In this document: positions 27,087 through 36,362 of the stretch, piece by piece
Position numbering within the stretch: position 1 is the first letter of the stretch
Layout: every line of letters begins with the position of its first letter
DNA from: an uncultured PS1 clade bacterium
GTDB taxonomy: Bacteria > Pseudomonadota > Alphaproteobacteria > MED-G09
Length of the DNA: 63,022 nt
Direction of reading: 5' to 3'
NCBI GenBank assembly: GCA_902626605.1
Contig: CACOFZ010000007.1
Location: 1-63,022, forward strand
Program-made: the position numbers and the translations under genes
Notes under the pieces: model-generated
Databases searched by the model: none
What the model saw: only the letters and a program-made list of their open reading frames with translations
Told to the model about the DNA's origin: nothing

Positions 27087-27663
27087 CTTAGATAGCAAAA
27101 ATTTAATTTTTAATAATGCAAGGACACATAATGAATGGTTAGATAAAGATATATCTGATGAAATCTTAATCGAAATTTACAATTTAATGAAATGGTGTCC
27201 TACAAGCGCTAATTGTTCTCCAGCAAGAATAATTTTTATTAAATCAGAAAAGTCAAAAGGTAGACTTTTACCTTTTGTAATAGAGTCTAATTTAGAAAAA
27301 ACTGTATCCGCACCCGTAACCGCAATTATTGGGTATGATGTTAATTTCCATGAACATTTGCCAAGATTATTTCCTCATAATTTGGATGCGCAAAACTGGT
27401 TCAATCATTCTTTAGATGTTGCAGAAGAGACAGCCTTTAGAAATGGATCAATGCAAGGAGCCTATTTCTTAATTGCTGCAAGAGCTCTAGGACTTGATTG
27501 TGGGCCAATGTCTGGATTCGATAAAGATGGTGTTGATGGTGAATTTTTTAGAGGTACAAATATTAAATCAAATTTTCTATGTAACCTCGGTTATGGAGAT
27601 GCATCAAAATTATTTACAAGGTCACCAAGATTTGAGTTTAATGAAATATGTGAGATACTTTAA
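27073..27663 (+). CDS. RutE/HadB-like nitroreductase-family oxidoreductase
   Basis: This is an FMN-dependent nitroreductase-fold protein resembling malonic semialdehyde reductase RutE: exactly 196 residues, with [17 protein letters not shown] near residue 41, [25 protein letters not shown] around residues 97-121, the helix [23 protein letters not shown] near 122-144, and a C-terminal [15 protein letters not shown]. No other pyrimidine-degradation (rut) genes are nearby, so the physiological substrate is unclear. The GTG start lies within the end of nfu. It is translated in a different frame and appears to be inserted between nfu and tsaB. Confidence 0.85.
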   Translation: MSVFDLDSKNLIFNNARTHNEWLDKDISDEILIEIYNLMKWCPTSANCSPARIIFIKSEKSKGRLLPFVIESNLEKTVSAPVTAIIGYDVNFHEHLPRLFPHNLDAQNWFNHSLDVAEETAFRNGSMQGAYFLIAARALGLDCGPMSGFDKDGVDGEFFRGTNIKSNFLCNLGYGDASKLFTRSPRFEFNEICEIL

Positions 27664-27665
27664 TT

Positions 27666-28340
27666 TTGATTTTTTTATGCGTTAATACTTCATTTAACAC
27701 TTGTTCCATTAATTTAGCGTCCAAAGAAAAAACCATTATTTGTAATGAGGATAGCGATAACCCACCATCGGATATTATCCCCACATTAGTTAAAGATTCT
27801 TTAAAAAGTGCATCATTAAAAGTAAATGATATTTCTGGAATAATAACTATTTTAGGCCCTGGCAACTATACAAGCATAAGGGTGGGTATAGCATTTAGTC
27901 TTGGATTATCAAAAAGCAAGTCGATACCTATTTATGGTATATCAGCCCTAGAAGCTATTTCTATAAGTCAGAGAAGAATTTTTAAAAAAGATGAAAGATA
28001 CTTAGTTTCAATCAAAGCCCTAAAAGATGAATTCTTCTTTCAAGTTTTCAATTATTTATCTGAGCCACTATCAAAGCCTATTAAATCAAAATTATATAAT
28101 ATTGAGAAGCTGATTACCGAGAAGGATTTGGTTTTAATTGGCCCTGGTTCGAGAGAAATTAGAGGACTCATAGATTTAAAAAATAGAATTATTGAAGTTA
28201 AAGACTATATTGATTATCAGAAAGTGCTTTTACAAATCATAGAGAAACCTGATCAATATAATAATATTGTTCCACTCTATTTATCTGATCCATTGGCAGA
28301 AAAAAAGGATATATCTTGGTTCGTCAAGAAGGAAATTTAA
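27666..28340 (+). CDS. tsaB: tRNA threonylcarbamoyladenosine biosynthesis protein TsaB
   Basis: TsaB is the scaffold partner of TsaD in making t6A37 on ANN-decoding tRNAs. The actin-like fold starts with IFLCVNTSFNTCSINLA, and the conserved GPGNYTSIRVGIAFSLGL is near residue 66 (GPGSFTGLRIG in most homologues). Length 224 is normal. The start is a TTG two bases after the previous stop, with no clear ribosome-binding site. The tsaB-rimI order is common in proteobacteria. TsaD, TsaC and TsaE are not in the window. Confidence 0.9.
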   Translation: MIFLCVNTSFNTCSINLASKEKTIICNEDSDNPPSDIIPTLVKDSLKSASLKVNDISGIITILGPGNYTSIRVGIAFSLGLSKSKSIPIYGISALEAISISQRRIFKKDERYLVSIKALKDEFFFQVFNYLSEPLSKPIKSKLYNIEKLITEKDLVLIGPGSREIRGLIDLKNRIIEVKDYIDYQKVLLQIIEKPDQYNNIVPLYLSDPLAEKKDISWFVKKEI

Positions 28341-28780
28341 TTATCGAAGTGTTGGATGCAAGCAATGTTTTATCAGTTCAAGATATTCAGAAGAATTGTG
28401 ACGAACCTGTATGGGCTACATCATCATTGCTTCACTTGTTAAACAAAGGTAGTGGATATGGTTATATATTAAAATACCTTAATAACTCTATTGGCTATAT
28501 TTTGTTGCGATCATTGGATAATGAAGAAGAGGTATTGTCTTTAGGTGTTTTAAAATCAAAAAGAAGGCAAGGAATTGCTTCAAAATTATTTTATGAATTT
28601 GAGAAAGGTGTTATTAGAAAAAATGTTCAAAGGATTATTTTAGAGGTTAAAGTTGAAAATTACGCTGCAATTTGTTTTTATGAATTTCTTGGACTAAAAA
28701 AAATAAAAGTTTTAAAAGATTATTATAAGGCTGAAAAAGGATATGAAGACGGTTTGTTGTTATCAAAAGTTTATTTTTGA
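28316..28780 (+). CDS. rimI: GNAT N-acetyltransferase, RimI-like
   Basis: RimI acetylates the N-terminus of ribosomal protein S18 in E. coli. The GNAT core is visible: VLSLGVLKSKRRQGIASKLF near residue 75, with an acetyl-CoA loop variant RRQGIA, then ILEVKVENYAAICFYEFLGL near residue 107. Length 154 is typical. The TTG start has AAAAGGAT upstream and lies within the end of tsaB; a GTG at 28351 is a less likely alternative. Assignment to RimI rests on the fold plus the tsaB neighbour. Confidence 0.86.
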   Translation: MVRQEGNLIIEVLDASNVLSVQDIQKNCDEPVWATSSLLHLLNKGSGYGYILKYLNNSIGYILLRSLDNEEEVLSLGVLKSKRRQGIASKLFYEFEKGVIRKNVQRIILEVKVENYAAICFYEFLGLKKIKVLKDYYKAEKGYEDGLLLSKVYF

Positions 28781-28817
28781 TGATTACAAACTTTTTCTTT
28801 CTTGATATGGTAAATAT

Positions 28818-29231
28818 ATGACTATTGAAAAGATGTGTGAAAAAAAATCTATGCGAATGACAGATCAAAGAAGAGTCATTGCTAGGATTTTAGATGATGC
28901 TGATGATCATCCAGATGTTGAAGAGCTTCATAAAAGAGCTTGTTTAATAGATGATAATATTTCTGTTGCAACAGTTTACAGAACTGTAAGACTTTTTGAG
29001 GAAGCAGGAATCCTTGTTCGTCATGAATTTAAGGATGGTAGATCCCGCTACGAGAACGTCGATATAAGTGAACATCATGATCATTTAATTGATATAGAAA
29101 CAGGTGAAATTATTGAATTTACTAATGAAGAAATAGAACTAATTCAAGAAAAAATAGCTGAATCCCTTGGCTTTGAATTAGTTGACCATAGACTCGAGCT
29201 CTATGGAAGACCAAAAAATGCCAAAAAATAA
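28818..29231 (+). CDS. fur: Fur-family metal-responsive regulator (Fur/Mur type)
   Basis: This is a Fur-family repressor of 137 residues. The winged-helix part has RMTDQRRVIARILDDADDHPD and ISVATVYRTVRLFEEAGIL (recognition helix near residue 52). The metal region has the HHDHLIDIETGEIIEF motif near residue 91. It lacks the CxxC zinc pair of enterobacterial Fur, as is usual in alphaproteobacterial Fur/Mur proteins, which answer to iron or manganese depending on species. The metal cannot be decided here. It is followed by miaB after eight bases and preceded by a 37-base gap, the largest in the run. Confidence 0.92.
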   Translation: MTIEKMCEKKSMRMTDQRRVIARILDDADDHPDVEELHKRACLIDDNISVATVYRTVRLFEEAGILVRHEFKDGRSRYENVDISEHHDHLIDIETGEIIEFTNEEIELIQEKIAESLGFELVDHRLELYGRPKNAKK

Positions 29232-29239
29232 TAACTTAT

Positions 29240-30592
29240 ATGCAAATTACACAAGATAAAAAAAGAAATCTTTTTATAAAGAGTTATGGCTGTCAGATGA
29301 ATGAATATGACTCTGAGAGAATGACAGAGATACTTGAAAAACATAATTATTCATCAGTAGATGAACCAAATCAAGCTGATTTGATAATTCTGAATACTTG
29401 CCATATTAGAGAAAAAGCTGCAGAAAAAATATATTCAGAACTTGGCAGGCTTAAGAAAATTAATCTTAATTCCGAACGCGATATCAAGGTTGCTGTAGCT
29501 GGTTGTGTTGGCCAAGCAGAGGGCCATGAGATAATTAAAAGATCACCTATTGTTGATTTAGTTTTTGGCCCATTAACATATCATCAGTTACCTGAGATGC
29601 TTGAGGAAATTGAGTCAAAGCCTGGATCTCCAAATAAAAAATTAGTTAACATTGATGTTCCAGACGAAGATAAGTTCTTAGAACTTAAAGGATCTAGAAA
29701 AAATTTAAAATCTATTAGCTCATTGTTATCTATCCAAGAAGGTTGCGATAAGTTTTGTTCGTTTTGTGTAGTTCCTTATACAAGAGGAGTAGAAATATCT
29801 CGACCATCAAAGCAAATTATAAGTGAGGCTAAGGAATTAATTGGCATTGGTGCAAAGGAAATAATTTTATTAGGACAAAATGTTAATGCATGGTCTCAAT
29901 CTAATGAAACAGATATAGACATGACTTTTCCAGAATTAATAAAAGAAATTTCAAAATTAAATATTGATCGAATAAGATATATAACTAGTCACCCCAGAGA
30001 TATGACAGAAGAGTTGATGAAGTCTCATAAAGAAATTACAAAGCTTCAACCATATCTTCACTTGCCTGTTCAATCTGGTTCAGACAAAATACTGAAAGAA
30101 ATGAATAGAAATTATACATCGCAAGAGTATATAGACATAATTAACAAAACTAGAGAATATAGACCAGATATTGCTATTTCTGGTGATTTTATAGTTGGTT
30201 TTCCTGGGGAAACTGATTACGATTTCGAAGCAACTTTAGACATTGTCAGAAAAGTTAAATATGCTCATGCTTATAGTTTTAAATATTCCCCTCGCCCTGG
30301 TACTCCAGCAGCTTTAAAACAGGAACAAATAAATGAAGAAGTTAAAAGTGATAGGTTAAAGAAACTTCAAGAATTAATCAGACAACAAACTAAAGATTTT
30401 AATGCAGGTTTTCTTGACAAAGATATAGATGTTCTTATCGAGAAAAAAGGTATAGGAGAAAACAGACTTACTGGACGATCATCATATTTACAGCCGGTTC
30501 ATATGTCAGGTGATACATCTTTTATAGGCGAGATCTTAAAAGTAAAAATTGTTAAAACTAGGGATAATAGTCTTGAGGGGATAATTCTATAA
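29240..30592 (+). CDS. miaB: tRNA-2-methylthio-N6-dimethylallyladenosine synthase
   Basis: MiaB adds the methylthio group to i6A37 of UNN-reading tRNAs. It is a radical SAM methylthiotransferase. The N-terminal cluster cysteines are in KSYGCQMNEYD (near residue 17), LNTCHIREKAAEK (near 53) and AVAGCVGQAEG (near 88). The radical SAM CxxxCxxC is GCDKFCSFCVVPYTRG near residue 170. A C-terminal TRAM domain includes GRSSYLQPVH. Length 450 is normal. Within this run it joins trpS, tsaB, ybeY and trmB as a translation-related gene. Confidence 0.97.
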   Translation: MQITQDKKRNLFIKSYGCQMNEYDSERMTEILEKHNYSSVDEPNQADLIILNTCHIREKAAEKIYSELGRLKKINLNSERDIKVAVAGCVGQAEGHEIIKRSPIVDLVFGPLTYHQLPEMLEEIESKPGSPNKKLVNIDVPDEDKFLELKGSRKNLKSISSLLSIQEGCDKFCSFCVVPYTRGVEISRPSKQIISEAKELIGIGAKEIILLGQNVNAWSQSNETDIDMTFPELIKEISKLNIDRIRYITSHPRDMTEELMKSHKEITKLQPYLHLPVQSGSDKILKEMNRNYTSQEYIDIINKTREYRPDIAISGDFIVGFPGETDYDFEATLDIVRKVKYAHAYSFKYSPRPGTPAALKQEQINEEVKSDRLKKLQELIRQQTKDFNAGFLDKDIDVLIEKKGIGENRLTGRSSYLQPVHMSGDTSFIGEILKVKIVKTRDNSLEGIIL

Positions 30593-30595
30593 AAT

Positions 30596-31576
30596 ATGAG
30601 AATAAAAAATAATCAATTGAAAGAAGTGAGTCAAATCTTAGAACTAGAGGATAATAAAGTCCTTATTGAGCTTTATGGTCAGCATGATGAGAACTTAACA
30701 AAAATTGAAAATAATTTTGGGATTCATATTTCATATAGAGGCAATATTATTGAGTTTAGAGGAAACGAAGATGCTTGTTCTTCGGCAAGCCAATTTATTT
30801 CAAGCGTTTATAATAAATTAGTAAAAGGTAAAAAAATTAATGAGGATATATTTGATAATTTTTCAAAAAATTCTAATCATTCAGACGCAGAAGATCTTAA
30901 TACAATACTTATTAAAACAAAGAAAAAAAATATTTATCCAAGGTCTTCAAATCAGTTAAAATTTGTAAATTTAATTAAAAATAAGGATCTTGTCTTTGGT
31001 GTTGGGCCTGCGGGAACCGGTAAAACTTATTTAGCAGTAGCTTGTGCGGTTGAAGCCTTATTAAAAAAAGAAATTTCTAAAATTATATTATCGAGACCAG
31101 CAGTTGAGGCCGGAGAGAGACTTGGTTTTCTTCCAGGTGATTTAAAAGAAAAAATCGATCCTTATTTGAGGCCACTATATGATGCGCTTAATGATCTAAT
31201 TCCATCAAAAACATTAGAGAGATATCTAGAAAATAATACAATTGAAATTGCCCCTTTAGCATTTATGAGAGGACGAACACTTGAAAATTCCTATATCATT
31301 CTTGATGAAGCTCAAAATACATCATCTATGCAGATGAAAATGTTTTTAACAAGACTTGGAAAAAATTCAAAAATGGTTATTGCAGGTGACTCAACACAAG
31401 TTGATTTACCAAGAGGTGAAAAATCTGGTCTTAATGAAATATTAAATATAATGCCTAGGACAAATGAAATTGGAAAAGTTGTCTTCAAAAAGGGCGATAT
31501 AACTAGACACAGGTTAGTAACAAAAATAGTTGAGGCCTATAATAAAACTAATAAGGTTCTAAATCAAAGTGAGTAA
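30596..31576 (+). CDS. phoH: PhoH family ATPase (YbeZ type)
   Basis: This PhoH-like protein is a predicted RNA-associated ATPase that works with the nuclease YbeY, its downstream neighbour. Walker A is GPAGTGKTY near residue 141, Walker B is ILDEAQN near residue 232, and GDSTQVDLPRGEKSGL near residue 264 is a family signature. SRPAVEAGERLGFLPGD near residue 168 is also conserved. An N-terminal KH-like region covers the first 80 residues. Length 326 is normal. It starts three bases after miaB, and its end overlaps the ybeY start by eight bases. Confidence 0.95.
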   Translation: MRIKNNQLKEVSQILELEDNKVLIELYGQHDENLTKIENNFGIHISYRGNIIEFRGNEDACSSASQFISSVYNKLVKGKKINEDIFDNFSKNSNHSDAEDLNTILIKTKKKNIYPRSSNQLKFVNLIKNKDLVFGVGPAGTGKTYLAVACAVEALLKKEISKIILSRPAVEAGERLGFLPGDLKEKIDPYLRPLYDALNDLIPSKTLERYLENNTIEIAPLAFMRGRTLENSYIILDEAQNTSSMQMKMFLTRLGKNSKMVIAGDSTQVDLPRGEKSGLNEILNIMPRTNEIGKVVFKKGDITRHRLVTKIVEAYNKTNKVLNQSE

Positions 31577-32039
31577 AATATTAATTGATATTTCTGCTAA
31601 AGAAATTTGGAAAAAAGAAGAAATTAGCTTAGTTCGAAAAGTTCTTTTGTTTTGTTATGAGTCGTTATCTTTGAAGGATACTTTTGAGTTAAGTGTAAGA
31701 CTAACAGATGACAAAGAAATAATGATTTTGAATAAAACATATAGAAATAAAAACTCTCCAACTAATGTTTTGTCGTTTTGTTCTCAAAAAAATAAGTATG
31801 ATAAATTAGGTTTTCAGACCCTTGGTGATTTGGTAATTTCTAGAGATACGGCAATAAAAGAACTTTCAGGAACTAAAAAAACTTTTGAACAACATATTTC
31901 TCATCTAACAGTTCATGGCTTTCTTCATCTCTTAGGATACATCCATGAGGATGAAAATAGGGCAAAAAAAATGGAAGATTTAGAAACTAAAATTCTAAAA
32001 AAAATGAATATTCCAGATCCATATTTAGGTATTAACTAA
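31569..32039 (+). CDS. ybeY: Endoribonuclease YbeY
   Basis: YbeY is a zinc-dependent RNase needed for 16S rRNA 3'-end maturation and ribosome quality control. The metal site HGFLHLLGYIHEDE is near residue 115, with all three histidines present. NKTYRNKNSPTNVLSF near residue 56 and GDLVIS near residue 88 are family motifs. Length 156 is normal. Its ATG equivalent (GTG) overlaps the end of phoH, and corC begins at the base after its stop. The phoH-ybeY-corC-lnt order is widely conserved. Confidence 0.95.
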   Translation: MSKILIDISAKEIWKKEEISLVRKVLLFCYESLSLKDTFELSVRLTDDKEIMILNKTYRNKNSPTNVLSFCSQKNKYDKLGFQTLGDLVISRDTAIKELSGTKKTFEQHISHLTVHGFLHLLGYIHEDENRAKKMEDLETKILKKMNIPDPYLGIN

Positions 32040-32894
32040 ATGAAAAAATATTACACCAAATTATTAAATGTTATTCAACTTAACTATGAAAAGCTTAGAG
32101 ATTTTTTAATAAAAAGAGAAAATACATCTTTAAAAGATATAGTTAATGATCACATTGACAACGAAAGAGAATTTAGTATTGAAGAAAAGGAAATGCTCAC
32201 CAATATAATTGGTTTTGGTAAATCTCGTGTTGAAGATTCAATGGTTCCGAGGGCTGATATAATTTCAGCAGATATAGATACTCCTGCAGAGGAGATTATT
32301 AAATTATTTTCAGAATGTAATCATTCAAGAATAGCAATTTATAGAAAAAATTTGGATGATCCAGTTGGCATGCTTCATATTAAAGATTTCGTAGGAGCAT
32401 TATCAAAAAAAAATATTCAGGATATTGCTCTTCAGCCTTTGGTAAAGGATATTTTATTTGTTCCGCCCTCCATGAAATCTCGAGAACTATTATTAAAGAT
32501 GCAAGTTTCCAGAATCCATATGGCGCTTGTTGTTGACGAATATGGTGGTACTGACGGTCTTTTAACGATTGAGAATCTTATTGAAGAAATTGTTGGCGAG
32601 ATTGAAGATGAACATTCTGATACTGAAGTTTATAAGATTAACATTTATGAAAATTTTATTGATGTACCAGCCAGGTCAACTATACAAGAGGTTGAAGAAA
32701 TTATTGGCTTTGAGCTTTTGAATGATGATATTGATGAAGAAATTGATACTATCGGTGGTTTAGTATTTCTTTTAGCAGGTAGAATACCTCAACGAGGAGA
32801 ATTAATTACCCACCCAAAAGGTTTTGAAATAGAAATCAAAGAAGTTGATCAAAGAAAAATAATTAATGTAAGATTTAGACTAAAAGTTAAATAA
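32040..32894 (+). CDS. corC: CorC/TlyC-type CBS-domain protein
   Basis: This protein has a pair of CBS domains (about residues 70-190), with MVPRADIISADIDT near residue 68 and VVDEYGGTDGLLTIENL near residue 166, and a C-terminal CorC/HlyC domain. It has no membrane segment. The family is linked to cobalt/magnesium efflux with CorA in Salmonella, and called hemolysin-like in older annotation; neither role is proven in alphaproteobacteria. Length 284 is normal. Position between ybeY and lnt is conserved. Confidence 0.9.
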   Translation: MKKYYTKLLNVIQLNYEKLRDFLIKRENTSLKDIVNDHIDNEREFSIEEKEMLTNIIGFGKSRVEDSMVPRADIISADIDTPAEEIIKLFSECNHSRIAIYRKNLDDPVGMLHIKDFVGALSKKNIQDIALQPLVKDILFVPPSMKSRELLLKMQVSRIHMALVVDEYGGTDGLLTIENLIEEIVGEIEDEHSDTEVYKINIYENFIDVPARSTIQEVEEIIGFELLNDDIDEEIDTIGGLVFLLAGRIPQRGELITHPKGFEIEIKEVDQRKIINVRFRLKVK

Positions 32895-32923
32895 AAAATG
32901 ATTTTCACTTTGTTGGGAGAAAA

Positions 32924-34405
32924 ATGAAATATTTATTTTTTAGTCTACTGACATTTTTTGCTGGATCGATATCGAATTTTGCTCTTGCGCCTTGGGATAA
33001 TATTTTCGTTTTAGTGTTATCTTTTCCAATATTTTTTTTAGTACTTAAAGATATTCACAACGATAAAAAAATTAAATATAAAACTTTATCTTTTATCTTT
33101 TTTGGAAATATTTTTTTATTTGGATATTTCCTTTTGGGCCTTTTATGGATTAGTTCAGCCTTTGATTATAAAGAAGGTTTTGCTGAGCTTAAACTTATTA
33201 GTATTTTGGGTTTACCTTTTCTGTTGTGTTTAATAACTAGCCCTGGATGGATATTAACAGCATTTTTATGGGGGAAAGGTCTTCGAGGCTGCTTTGCACT
33301 ATCAGCTGGTATAATTACGGGAGAATTCTTAAGGAGTCATCTTTTATCTGGTTTTCCATGGAATTTATTTGGTCATTCCATTGGGTTTAATGATTTTTCA
33401 ATGCAAATAGGATCAATTTTTGGTTTTCACTTATCCGGATTCTTTGTAATTTTATTTGCATTGGCACCAGTTTTATTTTTAAAAAAGAATACTTTTATAT
33501 GGGGCATAACCTTTTCTCTAATTTTGCCAATATTCATGTTATATGGTTATCTTAGATTACCTTCAGAAATAAGATATTTAGATAAAGATTTTTTAATTAT
33601 TCAATCTAAAATTTCTCAAGATAAAAAATTAAATTCAAATGAAATTGAGAATATTGCTAAAAAATTCTTAGAGTTATCCAAAACAGACAATAAAGTGGAT
33701 TTAGTTATTTGGCCTGAAAATGCAATACCTATTTTTTTATCTGAAAACGAAAATATTAGGCGCATGTTAATGCTAGGCATAGAAAACTCTAAAAATCTTC
33801 TAGTCGGTGATCTAATAATAAAAAATGAAACTGATATTTATAATTCAGCAGTGTTAATTTCAGAAGATGGAAGAATAACAGCAACCTATGATAAAGTTCA
33901 TCTTGTACCTTTTGGAGAATATTTGCCCTTAAGAGAGTATTTAGCTAAGTTTAATTTTTTAAAAATTCTTACAAATGAACAAGGTCTCTCGAAAGGCAAG
34001 TCTTATGATCCGATCGATACTCCTCTTGGTAAAGCTAGGATATTAATTTGTTATGAAATTATTTTTTCTAATGAAATAATGCGAGCAAAGTCTCGACCAA
34101 ATTTTATAGTAAATTTATCCAATGATGCTTGGTTTGATGATAATTCAGGCCCTTATCAACATTTTTCTAATGCTAAATTTCGTTCAGTTGAAAATGGTTT
34201 GCCTGTAATTAGATCTTCTAATAAAGGTATTTCAGCTATAATTGACCCATATGGTAGAGTAATAAAGAAACTCCCTTTAAACGAGGAGGGATCAATATAT
34301 TCTCGTCTCCCGGAGGAGATTTCAGAAACAATTTACTCACGTTATGAAAATTTCATATTATTGGCTTTACTTTTTTTATATTTTTTATGCTATAGAAAAA
34401 TATAA
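32924..34405 (+). CDS. lnt: Apolipoprotein N-acyltransferase
   Basis: Lnt adds the third acyl chain to the N-terminal cysteine of lipoproteins in the inner membrane. The N-terminal half (residues 1-205) holds about six to seven membrane segments, with the conserved LLSGFPWNLFGHSIG near residue 142. The C-terminal half is a nitrilase-like domain with the catalytic triad: E in VIWPENAIP near 264, K in YDKVHLVPFGEYLP near 326, and C in ILICYEIIFSNE near 380. A last membrane segment is at the end. A GGGAG site precedes the ATG. Length 493 is normal. Its presence implies triacylated lipoproteins. Confidence 0.95.
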   Translation: MKYLFFSLLTFFAGSISNFALAPWDNIFVLVLSFPIFFLVLKDIHNDKKIKYKTLSFIFFGNIFLFGYFLLGLLWISSAFDYKEGFAELKLISILGLPFLLCLITSPGWILTAFLWGKGLRGCFALSAGIITGEFLRSHLLSGFPWNLFGHSIGFNDFSMQIGSIFGFHLSGFFVILFALAPVLFLKKNTFIWGITFSLILPIFMLYGYLRLPSEIRYLDKDFLIIQSKISQDKKLNSNEIENIAKKFLELSKTDNKVDLVIWPENAIPIFLSENENIRRMLMLGIENSKNLLVGDLIIKNETDIYNSAVLISEDGRITATYDKVHLVPFGEYLPLREYLAKFNFLKILTNEQGLSKGKSYDPIDTPLGKARILICYEIIFSNEIMRAKSRPNFIVNLSNDAWFDDNSGPYQHFSNAKFRSVENGLPVIRSSNKGISAIIDPYGRVIKKLPLNEEGSIYSRLPEEISETIYSRYENFILLALLFLYFLCYRKI

Positions 34406-34417
34406 GAGAAAATGCCC

Positions 34418-35593
34418 ATGATTAAGAATTCAAACTATTTATTCACTTCAGAGTCTGTTTCTGAGGGACATCCTGATAAAATATGTGATCAGATTTCTGA
34501 TAGTATTTTGGACTTATATCTATCCAAAGATCCTTTTTCTAGAGTAGCCGTTGAAGCTTTAGTAACTACAGATTTAGTTGTTATTTCAGGTGAGGTAAGA
34601 TCAAACTCAAAAATATCCAATGAATTAATTGAAAAGACAATTAGGGCAACAGTTAGGGAAATTGGGTATGAACAGGATGGTTTTCATTGGGAAACAATGG
34701 AAGTTAAAATTCTTCTTCATGAACAATCTACTGATATTGCTATAGGAGTAGATTCCGATGGTAATTTAAAAGATGAAGGAGCTGGTGACCAGGGCATCAT
34801 GTTTGGATATGCATGTAATGAGACCTCAGAGCTTATGCCTGCTCCAATTTTTTATTCTCATAGAATATTAAAACTATTATCAGAAAAAAGGCACGCAAAA
34901 TTAATAAACGGTATCCTTCCTGATTCAAAATCACAAGTAACAATGGTTTATGAAAATAATAAACCAGTAAAAGCTGAGTCAATTGTCGTTTCAACACAGC
35001 ATACTGAAAATTGTTCTCAAGATGAAATAAGTCAAATTGTTAAAAAAGTTATTAGTGAAAGTTTACCAAAAGAACTTTTAAGTGATGAAACGTCTTATAT
35101 AGTTAATCCGACTGGTAATTTTGTAATCGGTGGCCCTGTTGGCGACACCGGTTTAACAGGAAGAAAGATAATTGTTGATACTTATGGAGGATCTGCACCA
35201 CATGGAGGTGGCGCTTTTTCTGGTAAAGACCCTACTAAGGTTGATAGATCTGCAGCCTATATATCAAGATATTTGGCAAAAAATATTGTTGCAGCTGGAA
35301 TCTCTGATAAATGTACTATTCAATTATCTTATGCAATTGGTCTTTCAGAGCCTTTATCAATTTATGCAGACCTAGGTAAAAATGGAAATATTTCTGAAGA
35401 TAGGTTGGTAAGGTTTCTTTCAGATTTTGTTGATTTAACACCTAGAGGAATTCGAGAAAGATTATCTTTAAACAGACCTATTTATAAAAAAACTGCTTCA
35501 TATGGACATTTCGGCAGAAAGCCTGATCAAGATGGAGGCTTTATTTGGGAGAAGCTAGATTTAGTTGAAGCCCTTTCGAATGAATTCAAATAA
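34418..35593 (+). CDS. metK: S-adenosylmethionine synthetase
   Basis: MetK makes SAM from methionine and [21 protein letters not shown] is near residue 11, [12 protein letters not shown] near residue 117, and the phosphate loop [19 protein letters not shown] near residue 266. I prefer the ATG at 34418, nine bases after an AAGAG; an ATG at 34412 is six bases upstream and is nearer than usual to that site. Length from here is 391. Only 6-12 bases separate it from lnt, so no SAM riboswitch can sit in front. SAM is used by RsmI, MiaB, UbiE and TrmB encoded in this window. Confidence 0.97.
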   Translation: MIKNSNYLFTSESVSEGHPDKICDQISDSILDLYLSKDPFSRVAVEALVTTDLVVISGEVRSNSKISNELIEKTIRATVREIGYEQDGFHWETMEVKILLHEQSTDIAIGVDSDGNLKDEGAGDQGIMFGYACNETSELMPAPIFYSHRILKLLSEKRHAKLINGILPDSKSQVTMVYENNKPVKAESIVVSTQHTENCSQDEISQIVKKVISESLPKELLSDETSYIVNPTGNFVIGGPVGDTGLTGRKIIVDTYGGSAPHGGGAFSGKDPTKVDRSAAYISRYLAKNIVAAGISDKCTIQLSYAIGLSEPLSIYADLGKNGNISEDRLVRFLSDFVDLTPRGIRERLSLNRPIYKKTASYGHFGRKPDQDGGFIWEKLDLVEALSNEFK

Positions 35594-36248
35594 TAAATTA
35601 ATTTCTGTTAAAGGAAGAGAACGCCCTTTAAGTAAAAAACAAAAACAAGCTTTTTTGTTTCTATCAAAGTATAAATTTAATTTTTCACTCTTAAAAGATT
35701 CGGATTATTATAAAAAAAATAAAATTTTTCTTGAAATTGGTTTTGGCTCAGGCGAGATAATTTTTAAAGAAGCAAAAAATAATCCTAATAATATTTATAT
35801 AGGTATAGAGTACTATAGAAGAGGTGTAGCCCAACTTTTAAAAAAAATAGAAGACCATAACTTGAAAAATATTTATATATTTCACGGAGATGCTCATAAA
35901 TTTCTAGAAAAATTAGTAGTAAATTGCTTCGATGAGGTTTGGTTATTTTTTCCTGACCCTTGGCCAAAAAAAAGACATGAGAAAAGAAGATTTATTCAAA
36001 AAGAAACTATTAATAAGCTTAATGACGTTATAAAAACTAAAGGTAAATTATATATATCATCTGATGATAAGGGCTATATATCATGGACTCTAAGTTTATT
36101 TAATCAAAATGATAAGTTTGAATGGTTAGCTGAACTTCAAACAGACTGGGAAAGACCTCATGATGGATATTACGGATCTCGTTATGAAGAGAAAGGAAAA
36201 AAAAAGAACAGAAAACCATATTTTTTAAAATTTAAAAAATTAAACTAG
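35580..36248 (+). CDS. trmB: tRNA (guanine-N7-)-methyltransferase
   Basis: TrmB methylates G46 in the variable loop of tRNA. The SAM-binding [10 protein letters not shown] is near residue 46, the [10 protein letters not shown] segment near residue 72, and the diagnostic [17 protein letters not shown] near residue 122. Length is 222 from the ATG at 35580, which lies within the end of metK; an in-frame TTG five codons upstream is less likely. The metK-trmB order is standard in alphaproteobacteria. It ends the sixteen-gene run that starts with glnD. Confidence 0.95.
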   Translation: MNSNNKLISVKGRERPLSKKQKQAFLFLSKYKFNFSLLKDSDYYKKNKIFLEIGFGSGEIIFKEAKNNPNNIYIGIEYYRRGVAQLLKKIEDHNLKNIYIFHGDAHKFLEKLVVNCFDEVWLFFPDPWPKKRHEKRRFIQKETINKLNDVIKTKGKLYISSDDKGYISWTLSLFNQNDKFEWLAELQTDWERPHDGYYGSRYEEKGKKKNRKPYFLKFKKLN

Positions 36249-36266
36249 CCTAATATGACTAAAATC

Positions 36267-36295
36267 TTGTCATTTTATTTAAGTTGAGCTATAAG
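36267..36295 (+). promoter_or_regulatory. Vegetative promoter for the rimP-nusA-infB operon
   Basis: TTGTCA at 36267-36272 and TATAAG at 36290-36295 are separated by exactly 17 bases, close to the sigma-70 consensus (each five of six). Transcription would start near 36302, giving a leader of about 77 bases before rimP that contains the terminator at 36331-36362. Confidence 0.6.
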
Positions 36296-36330
36296 ATTTA
36301 AATATTTCGAATTTATTAATTAAAATGCGA

Positions 36331-36362
36331 AGTGGGTAAGTTAGTTCTTTCCCGCTTTTTTT
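36331..36362 (+). terminator. Intrinsic terminator in the rimP leader (possible attenuator)
   Basis: Ten base pairs form between 36331-36340 (AGTGGGTAAG) and 36347-36356 (CTTTCCCGCT), with one T-T mismatch and one G-T pair, around a six-base loop. Seven T residues follow at 36356-36362. It lies only 16 bases before the rimP ATG and about 85 bases after trmB. It could be the trmB terminator, but its place after a good promoter and just before rimP makes a regulated leader attenuator more attractive. Confidence 0.75.

Noticed and set aside
34394-34430. A SAM riboswitch before metK
   Set aside because: The space between lnt and metK is too short for any known class, and no paired structure is visible.
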